A stretch of 54,391 bases of DNA from an uncultured Lachnospiraceae bacterium (lineage in GTDB: Bacteria; Bacillota; Clostridia; Lachnospirales; Lachnospiraceae). Where the stretch lies: assembly GCA_902793685.1 (NCBI GenBank), contig CADBEN010000013.1, positions 1 through 54,391 on the forward strand, in the 5' to 3' direction. A program made the position numbers and the translations under genes. Positions within the stretch are counted from its first letter, which is position 1; each line of letters opens with the position of its first letter. This document shows positions 16,135-22,984 of the stretch, piece after piece. The notes under the pieces are model-generated. The model was not told the DNA's origin. It was given only the letters and a program-made list of their open reading frames with translations, and searched no databases.

Positions 16135-16167
16135 AGACGCGGCGAAACTGGCATTCGCCGCGTCTTT
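16135..16167 (+). terminator. Intrinsic terminator after the secreted protein
   Basis: A 12-bp perfect stem (AGACGCGGCGAA with TTCGCCGCGTCT, loop of 7) followed by TTT. The next gene begins 17 bases later. Confidence 0.8.
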
Positions 16168-16183
16168 GCGTTATCATAGACTC

Positions 16184-17068
16184 ATGGCATGGATCTTTGA
16201 GAAAATTACACACCGGGGAGAGGAAGCCGCAGAAATCTGCGGCTTTGACGGCGTGCGGACAGTGCTGACCATGCCGGAGGAGATCGGCGGTCTCCCGGTG
16301 CGGCGGGTGGCCCGGCGCGCTTTTGCGGGACAGAAGGAGCTGAAGCAGATCACGCTGCCTGACACCCTCGTCTCGGTGGGGGAGTTTGCGTTCTACGGCT
16401 GTACGGGACTTCAGTTCCTTTCACTGAGCGATACGACGGAGGATCTTGGGGACGGGATGATCCGGGCCTGCGGGAATCTCCGGGAGCTGGAGCTCCGGGT
16501 GCGGAAGGGAAGCTTCCGGGCTGCCAAAGATCTTTTGAACGACACGGATACCGCGCTGTACCTCAGGTTTCTTTTCTCCGACGGGGAAGCCCTTCTCTAT
16601 TTCCCTGCCTTTGTGAATGATTTTGACGAAGATACGATGGCGCGGGCCATCCATCCGCGGATCGAGGGCTGCGGCTACGCTTACCGGGAGATGGTGACAC
16701 GGGCCGCGGTGAATTTCGCGGGATATGATGCCATGTTTTCCCGGGCTGCGGCGGACGGCGTGCTTGCAGCGCTGGAGACGGCGCTTTCCAGGCTTCAGTA
16801 TCCTTACCGTCTTTCGGAGGAAGCCCGGGATGCCTATGAGCGCTGGCTTCTTGGAAACAGCCCGGCGGCAGTATGCCGGCTCACCGGGTTATCGGACGAG
16901 CCGCGGGTCCGTTTCCTGGCGGAGCGCGGGTTCATCACGGCAGAAGCCGCTGGAGCCGGCATCGGCCGCGCGGCGGAAAAAGGACTGAGCGGGATCCTCG
17001 GGATCCTGATGGAATGCGAGCATGCCGGGCGTGCCGGCACACCGGCGGCGGAGGACTTTGAACTCTGA
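16184..17068 (+). CDS. Leucine-rich repeat (BspA/LRR_5 type) protein
   Basis: A 294-aa protein. Residues about 25-105 form two to three LRR_5 units (RVARRAFAGQKELKQITLPD, then VGEFAFYGCTGLQFLSL and NLRELEL). The rest is helical, with repeated FLAERGFITAEAA-type segments that recall ankyrin-like helices. There is no signal peptide, so it is cytoplasmic, unlike most BspA proteins. There is no ribosome binding site before ATG 16184; TATCAT at 16172-16177 could be a -10 for a leaderless transcript. It is the first gene of a run LRR, VWA, AAA ATPase, and probably an adaptor for the latter two (inference). Confidence 0.7.
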   Translation: MAWIFEKITHRGEEAAEICGFDGVRTVLTMPEEIGGLPVRRVARRAFAGQKELKQITLPDTLVSVGEFAFYGCTGLQFLSLSDTTEDLGDGMIRACGNLRELELRVRKGSFRAAKDLLNDTDTALYLRFLFSDGEALLYFPAFVNDFDEDTMARAIHPRIEGCGYAYREMVTRAAVNFAGYDAMFSRAAADGVLAALETALSRLQYPYRLSEEARDAYERWLLGNSPAAVCRLTGLSDEPRVRFLAERGFITAEAAGAGIGRAAEKGLSGILGILMECEHAGRAGTPAAEDFEL

Positions 17069-17106
17069 GACTGTTTTCAGACAGCGGAAACACAGGGAGG
17101 GAGGAC

Positions 17107-18417
17107 ATGGGACACAGGGAAGAACTGACGGCGGTCTGCGGACGGATCCTGCAGGCGCTCCGGGCGGAACTCTGCGTATCGATGCGCTTTCTCGGCCCGT
17201 CTCTCGACGCCCTGCCCGGCCGGATGGACCTGACGACCCGTTCCATCGGGACGGACGCCGCTTTTCTCCGCTTCAATCCGCAGTACCTTATGCAGGAGTT
17301 CGTCGCCCATCCCTACCGTCTGGAGCGTGCCATGCTGCATATGCTGCTGCATTGCCTGTTCCGGCACATGTACGCCCCGCAGAAAAGGGGGAAGGAAGGG
17401 CTCTGGGACCTGGCGGCGGATGTCGCCGTGGAGTCGGTGCTGGACGGGCTGGACTACGACATCATCCGCGTGCCCCTCACGGATTTCCGGGAGGAATGGT
17501 ACACGCGGCTCCGGGGGGAGACCGGCGTGCTGACCGCGGAAAAGGTGTACGCCTGGTTTCAGAATCACCGGCAGGATTACGATACGCTGGAAAAGCTTTC
17601 CGCGGAATTCCGGCGCTGTGACCACAGCTTCTGGGCGCGCATGGAGGAAGAAAGGAAGGACGGAGAGCCGCCCCGCTCCATGATGATGCCGCAGAAGTCC
17701 CGGGAGGACGAATGGAAGGACCGGGCGAAGCGGGCAGCGAATGAGATCGAGCTTACGGGAAAGGAAGCCGGCAGCGGCGGCGGAGGAATGGCGGAGCTGC
17801 TCCGCTTTGTGACGGAGGACCGCCCGGATTACCGGGAATTCCTGCGGCGTTTCGCGGTGATACGGGAGGAATCCCGGGTGGACCCGGATTCCTTTGATTA
17901 CGGTTATTATTCCTACGGGCTCTCGCTTTACGGGAACCTGCCTCTGATCGAGGAGAATGAATTCCGGGAGAGCCGGAAGGTGGAGGAACTGGTCATAGCC
18001 ATCGACACCAGCGCTTCCTGCCGGGCCGGTCTGGTGCAGGAATTCCTCTCGGAAACTGCGGCGGTCCTTTCCGGGCAGGAAAGCTATTTCCGGGAGGTCC
18101 GGATCCATCTTCTGGAGTGCGACGACCGGATCCGGGCGGACACGCTCTTCACCTCCCCGGACGGCCTGAAGTGCGCTGCCGGGGAATGGACCGTGCACGG
18201 CGGCGGCGGTACGGACTTCCGCCCCGTGTTTGCCTATGTCGAAGACCTGCAGGCAAAAGGAGAACTGCGGGACCTGCGGGGGCTAATGTATTTTACGGAC
18301 GGCTTCGGGGTCTACCCGGGGAAGGCGACACCCTACGAGACTGCTTTCGTGTTCCGGAAAGACCGGGAATACCTGGACCGGGACGTGCCCGGCTGGGCGA
18401 TGAAGCTCTATATATAG
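17107..18417 (+). CDS. VWA-like protein with zinc-protease-like N-terminus (COG3864)
   Basis: A 436-aa cytoplasmic protein. The N-terminal putative metallopeptidase-like domain (DUF2201 type) has HMLLH (His78, His82) and His87, the remnant of an HExxH-like site but without the Glu. The C-terminal VWA-like domain has a MIDAS-type AIDTSAS (about residues 298-304), GGGGTDFRP and YFTDGFG. By family it pairs with the MoxR-type ATPase encoded next, as chaperone or metal-insertion type machinery. The gene starts at ATG 17107 with GGGAGGGAGG upstream and is followed 18 bases later by the ATPase gene. Confidence 0.85.
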   Translation: MGHREELTAVCGRILQALRAELCVSMRFLGPSLDALPGRMDLTTRSIGTDAAFLRFNPQYLMQEFVAHPYRLERAMLHMLLHCLFRHMYAPQKRGKEGLWDLAADVAVESVLDGLDYDIIRVPLTDFREEWYTRLRGETGVLTAEKVYAWFQNHRQDYDTLEKLSAEFRRCDHSFWARMEEERKDGEPPRSMMMPQKSREDEWKDRAKRAANEIELTGKEAGSGGGGMAELLRFVTEDRPDYREFLRRFAVIREESRVDPDSFDYGYYSYGLSLYGNLPLIEENEFRESRKVEELVIAIDTSASCRAGLVQEFLSETAAVLSGQESYFREVRIHLLECDDRIRADTLFTSPDGLKCAAGEWTVHGGGGTDFRPVFAYVEDLQAKGELRDLRGLMYFTDGFGVYPGKATPYETAFVFRKDREYLDRDVPGWAMKLYI

Positions 18418-18435
18418 TTTTCGGAGAGGACTGCG

Positions 18436-19944
18436 ATGAATATCAGGGAAGCAAAACAGGAGATCATCAATACAGTCCGCGCGTATCTCGCGAAGGACGA
18501 CATGGGATCCTATCTGATCCCGCGGGAGCGGCAGCGTCCGGTGCTGGTCATGGGACCGCCCGGCGTCGGGAAGACCGCGGTGATGCAGCAGATCGCGGAG
18601 GAACTGGGCATCAGCCTCGTGTCCTACACCATCACCCATCACACCCGGCAGAGTGCCATCGGTCTACCTGCAATCTCGAAAAAGAAATACGGCGGGCAGG
18701 AATACTCCGTCACCGAGTACACCATGAGTGAGATCGTCGCTTCGATCTACGATCAGATCGAGCGCTCCGGGATCTCCGAGGGAATCCTCTTTCTGGACGA
18801 GATCAACTGTGTGTCGGAGACGCTGGCGCCTACCATGCTGCAGTTCCTGCAGTACAAAACCTTCGGCGCCCACCGTGTCCCCGACGGGTATATCATTGTC
18901 ACGGCAGGAAATCCGCCGGAGTACAACCGTTCCGTCCGGGACTTTGACATTGTCACTCTGGACCGGGTGCGCCGCCTGGACGTGGCGGAGGATTTTGAGG
19001 TCTGGAAGGAGTATGCGCTGCAGGAGGGCGTCCACGGGTCTGTCCTTTCCTACCTGGGGATACGCCGGGAGCACTTCTATTCGATCCGGACGGAGCCGTC
19101 AGGACGGAAATTTGTGACCGCCCGCGGCTGGGAGGACCTCTCGGATTCCATCAAGGTCTATGAGACCCTGGGGCTCCCGGTGACGCGGGAGATGACAGGC
19201 TCCTTCCTTCAGGATCCGGAAATCGCGGAGAGCTTTACCGGCTATTACGCGCTGTACCGGAAATACAGTGAGGTCTACCGGATCCCGGAGATCCTGGACG
19301 GAAAAGCGCCGGAGGCCGCGCTGCAGCTCAAGAATGCGCCCTTTGACGAAAAACTGAGTCTTCTCGGCCTTCTGACGGCGGCTCTGGGACAGGAGTTCCG
19401 GGACTGGGCGGAGGAACTGGACGTGCAGCGGACGGTCTTTGAACTCATGAAGGAACTCCGGGACGGCGTACAGAGCGGCAGCATCGGCTCGGCGGAAGAG
19501 TGGCTCAGCCTTCAGACAGAGCAGCGGAAAAAGGTTTTTGAGACAGAGCTGCGGGCCAGGCTCATCGGCCGCGGGCAGGAACGCAGGAAACGCATGGTCC
19601 TGCGTCGGCTTTCCGGCATGATGGAAGCTCTCCGCAGCAGGACCCGGGAAGACGGCCGCGGCGCCTACGCTTTCCTGCGGACCATGTTTACTTCGGAAGA
19701 GACTGCCCGGAAAGCCCGCGCGGAAGAGACCGGAAGACATCTCACCAACACCTTCCTGTTCCTGGACCGGGTCTTCGGGCAGGGACAGGAGATGGTCCTG
19801 TTCCTAACGGATCTCTCCGCCGGCCGTGACAGCCTGCGCTTTGTCCGGGAGCAGGGAAATGAAGAATACTATAAATACAACCGGATGCTGCTCCTGAAGG
19901 ACAGCCGGGAAGAACTGAGAAACGAGGTCATGAAGCTGCTATGA
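18436..19944 (+). CDS. MoxR-family AAA+ ATPase
   Basis: A 502-aa AAA+ protein: Walker A GPPGVGKTA (about 40-48), Walker B ILFLDEIN (about 117-124), sensor 1 VTAGNPPEYN and a conserved LDRVRRLDV arginine region. The C-terminal about 250 residues are a helical extension not found in short MoxR proteins. MoxR ATPases work with VWA proteins, here the preceding gene. The stop overlaps the dtd start (ATGA). Confidence 0.9.
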   Translation: MNIREAKQEIINTVRAYLAKDDMGSYLIPRERQRPVLVMGPPGVGKTAVMQQIAEELGISLVSYTITHHTRQSAIGLPAISKKKYGGQEYSVTEYTMSEIVASIYDQIERSGISEGILFLDEINCVSETLAPTMLQFLQYKTFGAHRVPDGYIIVTAGNPPEYNRSVRDFDIVTLDRVRRLDVAEDFEVWKEYALQEGVHGSVLSYLGIRREHFYSIRTEPSGRKFVTARGWEDLSDSIKVYETLGLPVTREMTGSFLQDPEIAESFTGYYALYRKYSEVYRIPEILDGKAPEAALQLKNAPFDEKLSLLGLLTAALGQEFRDWAEELDVQRTVFELMKELRDGVQSGSIGSAEEWLSLQTEQRKKVFETELRARLIGRGQERRKRMVLRRLSGMMEALRSRTREDGRGAYAFLRTMFTSEETARKARAEETGRHLTNTFLFLDRVFGQGQEMVLFLTDLSAGRDSLRFVREQGNEEYYKYNRMLLLKDSREELRNEVMKLL

Positions 19945-20408
19945 GACTGGTGATTCAGAGAGTGACCCACGCGGAGTGCGTGGTGGATGGAAACGTGACG
20001 GGCGCCATCAAGGACGGATTCCTGGTCCTGGCGGGGATCTCCGACACGGACGACGAGGAAATGGCGGGAAAGATGCTGCGGAAGATGCTGGGCCTCAGGA
20101 TCTTCGCGGACGCGGAGGGAAAGACCAACCTTTCCCTGAGAGATGTGGGCGGAAACGTCCTGCTGATCTCCCAGTTCACGCTGTACGCAGACTGCAGAAA
20201 AGGAAACCGGCCTTCCTTCACCAGGGCAGGAAAGCCGGAACATGCGTCAGCGCTTTATGAGTACATGCTGGCGGAGTGCGCGAAGGAGCTTGGAGAGGGC
20301 CGGGTGCAGCGGGGCGTTTTCGGCGCGGACATGAAGCTTTCGCTGCTGAACGACGGTCCCTTCACCATCATCCTGGATTCGGACGAGCTGGCCGGCCCCC
20401 GCAGGTAA
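19941..20408 (+). CDS. dtd: D-aminoacyl-tRNA deacylase
   Basis: A 155-aa DTD enzyme that removes D-amino acids (and glycine mischarged on tRNA-Ala) from tRNA. The family fingerprints are present: MRLVIQRVTHAECVVDG at the N-terminus, LLISQFTLYADCRKGNRPSF in the middle, and a variant of the Gly-cisPro loop (VQRGVFGADMKLSLLNDGPF). Length is normal. It overlaps the AAA gene by 4 bases and is probably co-translated, although the functional link is unclear. Confidence 0.95.
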   Translation: MRLVIQRVTHAECVVDGNVTGAIKDGFLVLAGISDTDDEEMAGKMLRKMLGLRIFADAEGKTNLSLRDVGGNVLLISQFTLYADCRKGNRPSFTRAGKPEHASALYEYMLAECAKELGEGRVQRGVFGADMKLSLLNDGPFTIILDSDELAGPRR

Positions 20409-20429
20409 ACCCCGGAAAAGGAGAACAAG

Positions 20430-20717
20430 ATGTCAGTAGAAGATACCCTCCAGATGCTGAAACACGAGGCGCGCCGCAGCCCGGAGCTCCGGGACGCGCT
20501 GCTCGCCGCGGCGGAGGAGAAGAACGCCCTGACGGCCTTCTGCCGTACGGCGACGGCTGCGGGCTTCCACCTGTATGAGATGGACCTTCTCTCCGCGGGC
20601 GAGGAGCGCTACGCGGCCATGCGCCGCAGCACCAACGGCGGCGGCGAAAACTCGCCGCTCCTGCAGTTTGAGGACGACACCTTCGAACTCTTCCTCGCGG
20701 AGCTTAGGGCGCTGTAA
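20430..20717 (+). CDS. Small Nif11-like domain protein
   Basis: A 95-aa soluble protein. Residues about 4-52 resemble the Nif11 fold (LRDALLAAAEEKNALTAFCR then AAGFHLYEMDLL), found in leader parts of ribosomally made peptides and in stand-alone nitrogen-fixation-linked proteins. The C-terminal half lacks the Gly-Gly cleavage site and Cys/Ser-rich core of a peptide precursor, and no modification enzyme is in the window, so it is more likely a stand-alone small protein. AAAAGGAGAACAAG precedes the ATG. It ends the dtd unit. Confidence 0.6.
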   Translation: MSVEDTLQMLKHEARRSPELRDALLAAAEEKNALTAFCRTATAAGFHLYEMDLLSAGEERYAAMRRSTNGGGENSPLLQFEDDTFELFLAELRAL

Positions 20718-20740
20718 ACTGAAATGCGGCTCCGCCGGCG

Positions 20741-20963
20741 TTTTTCAGCCATGCCGGCAGGCCCGGGCATTGCCGATGCAGGCGCTGGCAGCGCTCGAAG
20801 TCCCGCCAGGTGCCTGCCGAGCTTGAGCCCGACCGGTTTTCAGAGTTTCGCGAATTCTGCAAGTCGGGCGGAAGCGGATGGCAATGGCACCGCAGCGGGC
20901 CTTCGTACAAGCGCCATTTGCCTGCAGAGGCAATGCTGCCGGGGCAACCGGCATTCCTGAAAA
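20741..20963. repeat. Dispersed palindromic repeat, copy 2
   Basis: An approximately 220-nt imperfect palindrome, reverse-oriented relative to the copy at 9045-9275. Arms: TTTTTCAG (20741-20748) with CTGAAAA (20957-20963), ATGCCGG (20751-20757) with CCGGCAT (20948-20954), and 20767-20783 with the segment near 20919-20935 (15 of 17 pair). Conserved blocks shared with copy 1 include GCGCTGCCAGCGCCTGCATCG on the minus strand (partly) and CTCTGCAGGCAAATGGCGCT. The outer stem differs in sequence from copy 1 but keeps pairing. Like copy 1 it separates convergent genes and may also end transcription. It fills the gap 20718-20986. Confidence 0.8.
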
Positions 20964-20986
20964 TGCTGCCCGGCGCTGCTGCGGCT

Positions 20987-22099
20987 TCAGGTGCGCGCCC
21001 GCAGCTTCCGGCGGATGTGGTTCAGGCGCTTCTCAAAGTAGCCGCGGCTGATGTACTCCGCCAGCACATACTGGTCCAGGGACGGCACCGTGCAGGAGTA
21101 AAAGCCGATCCGGTTCCGGTAACGCCGGAGCAGCCGCTTCGGAAGCACCATGTAGCCCACGCGCATGGACGGCGCGATGCTTTTCGTGAAAGTGTTCAGG
21201 TAGATCACGGATCCCGTACTGTCCATGGAATAGAGCGTCTCCAGCGGTTTCCGCTGGACCGAAAACTCCGACTCGAAATCATCTTCCACGATCAGCGCCC
21301 GCCGGGCGTTGGCCCAGGAGATGTATTCGTAACGTTTTGCGGCCGGCGCGGTGACGCCGGTGGGATAAGAGTGGAAGGGTGTCACATGCAGAAGACCGGC
21401 CTGGGAATGCCGGAGCCCTTCGGCGCTGATCCCGTCTGCATCCATGGGAAGCAGCTCGCAGCGGATTCCGTGGGCGCGGTATACCAGGCGGATCTTTTCA
21501 TAGGATTCCTCCTCCAGAGCGAAGATGGTCCCCGGATCAATGAGCTGGGCGATCAGACCATAAAGATATTCCGAACCGGAGCCGATGATGATCTGCTCCG
21601 GTTCCGTTTTCATTCCCCGGTAGCGTTCCAGATAGGCGGAGATGGCTTCGCGCAGTTCGGGACAGCCGGCGTTCGGCGGGCGCCGGAGGAGCTTGTCTCC
21701 ATAATCGTTCAGCACCTCCCGGATCAGGCGAAGAAAGGTGGATACAGGAAAATCGCCGGACGCGCCGGTGGTCTCTTCCCGGGGAAGCCTGCCGCTTCCG
21801 ACATTCTGCAGCTCCACAGTCTGCGGGATGTCAGGAGCGATGCTTCCGGAGGGGAGAGAGATCTCGCTCACGAAAAAGCCGCTCCGGGGGCGGGAGACAA
21901 TGTACCCTTCATCCAGAAGCTGTCCGTAAGCCCCTTCCACGGTGATCACGCTGATCCCCAGATGCTCTGCCAGGGCCCGTTTGGACGGCAGCTTTTCCCC
22001 GGGCTTCAGCGTTCCCTTCAGGATATCTTCCCGGATCTGTTCATAGAGATATTCAAATTTGCTTTTTCCCTGCCGGTCTTCAAAGCTGTAGGTAAGCAT
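20987..22099 (-). CDS. MocR/PdxR-type GntR-aminotransferase regulator, C-terminally short
   Basis: A 370-aa protein with an N-terminal GntR winged helix (about 10-77) and an aminotransferase-like domain with PLP lysine Lys306 in NTFTKSIAPSMRVGY and the PLP-ring Asp274 (VEDDFESEF). MocR proteins are usually 450-500 aa; this one stops after HIRRKLRART, where about 80-100 residues of the small aminotransferase domain are expected. The stop lies about 24 bases from repeat copy 2. PdxR members sense pyridoxal phosphate and control vitamin B6 genes; the divergent ECF S component supports that role. Function of the truncated form is uncertain. Confidence 0.85.
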   Translation of the reverse strand: MLTYSFEDRQGKSKFEYLYEQIREDILKGTLKPGEKLPSKRALAEHLGISVITVEGAYGQLLDEGYIVSRPRSGFFVSEISLPSGSIAPDIPQTVELQNVGSGRLPREETTGASGDFPVSTFLRLIREVLNDYGDKLLRRPPNAGCPELREAISAYLERYRGMKTEPEQIIIGSGSEYLYGLIAQLIDPGTIFALEEESYEKIRLVYRAHGIRCELLPMDADGISAEGLRHSQAGLLHVTPFHSYPTGVTAPAAKRYEYISWANARRALIVEDDFESEFSVQRKPLETLYSMDSTGSVIYLNTFTKSIAPSMRVGYMVLPKRLLRRYRNRIGFYSCTVPSLDQYVLAEYISRGYFEKRLNHIRRKLRART

Positions 22100-22119
22100 G
22101 GGTTCTCCAATCTGACCTT

Positions 22120-22170
22120 ATAAAAAATACGAAAACTGACAATATCAATAATATCAGTTTTGATTATAAT
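22120..22170. promoter_or_regulatory. Divergent promoter/operator region of pdxR-like and ECF genes
   Basis: This AT-rich stretch has an inverted-repeat-like CTGACAATATC then AATATCAG near 22136-22157, TATAAT at 22165-22170 as a -10 for the ECF gene, and on the minus strand TTGATA with a possible TTTATA/TATAAG -10 for the regulator. The two promoters overlap the inverted repeat, which would suit autorepression by the MocR protein (inference). Confidence 0.45.
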
Positions 22171-22240
22171 AAGTGTAAAGAAAAAAAGCAATCCGGCGCA
22201 TCCCCGGAAGGGGACAGCCCGGTGAAAGGAAGTGGAGATC

Positions 22241-22870
22241 ATGCGTGCAAAGAATCCAGCCGTGACAGCAAACACAGACAGAGCCGGAGACAATGAGCAG
22301 GTCAATAAGGTCGTTCTGACCGGACTGATGGCGGCCCTCTGCTATGTGGCGTTCACCTTCCTGAAGATCCCGATCCCGACCCCGGCAGGCGGTATGACTG
22401 CCCTGCATATCGGAAATGCGTTCTGTGTGCTGGCGGCACTGATCCTCGGCGGCTTCTACGGCGGCCTGGCAGGTGCCATCGGCATGACGATCGCGGACCT
22501 GATGGATCCCGCCTATGTGGTCAGCGCCCCGAAGACCTTCTTCCTGAAGCTGATGATCGGCCTCATCGCAGGATTTGTGGCGCACCGCATCGCCCGCATC
22601 ACGGAAGACCACGACCGCGGCTATGTCCTCCGCTGGTCCGTCATCGCCAGCATCGCGGGCCTCGGCTTCAACGTCATCGCGGACCCGGTGGTGGGATACC
22701 TTTACAAGACCTATCTTCTGGGCGTGCCGCAGGAAGTCTCGAAGATCATGGCAACCTGGGCTGCCGGCGCCACAGCCTTCAACGCGGTGGTCGGAACCAT
22801 CGTCGTTGCGGCAGTCTACAACGCCCTTCGTCCCGTCCTGAAAAAGGCGGGAATGTTCTACCGGATCTGA
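22241..22870 (+). CDS. ECF transporter S component, likely vitamin B6 (PdxU-like)
   Basis: A 209-aa membrane protein with about six hydrophobic helices and the S-component hallmark of a small AxxxA-type first helix (VVLTGLMAALCYVAFTFLKI), GGFYGGLAGAIGMTIADLMD and a DPVVGYLYK segment. It would bind the vitamin and associate with a shared EcfA/EcfA'/EcfT module, not present in the window. The divergent PdxR-like regulator points to pyridoxine or related B6 vitamers, but the substrate is inferred only from context. ATG 22241 has AAAGGAAG upstream; a GTG 9 bases earlier is too close to that site. Confidence 0.8.
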   Translation: MRAKNPAVTANTDRAGDNEQVNKVVLTGLMAALCYVAFTFLKIPIPTPAGGMTALHIGNAFCVLAALILGGFYGGLAGAIGMTIADLMDPAYVVSAPKTFFLKLMIGLIAGFVAHRIARITEDHDRGYVLRWSVIASIAGLGFNVIADPVVGYLYKTYLLGVPQEVSKIMATWAAGATAFNAVVGTIVVAAVYNALRPVLKKAGMFYRI

Positions 22871-22940
22871 AGCGGGAATATTCACTGGCAGATCCCTCAG
22901 TATTATCAATATTTCTGATTTCCGACAAAACAACAATATA

Positions 22941-22974
22941 AAGAAGCCCGGGCATGGAGCCCGGGCTTCTTCAT
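22941..22974. terminator. Bidirectional terminator between ECF and hppA genes
   Basis: A 13-bp perfect stem (AAGAAGCCCGGGC, 22941-22953, with 22959-22971) around ATGGA. The AAGAA/TTCTT base gives T-rich tails on both strands. It separates convergent genes. Confidence 0.8.
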
Positions 22975-22984
22975 CGGACGAAAC

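Noticed and set aside
20430-20717. RiPP precursor peptide
   Set aside because: There is no Gly-Gly type cleavage site, no Cys/Ser/Thr-rich core and no modification or export gene dedicated to it.
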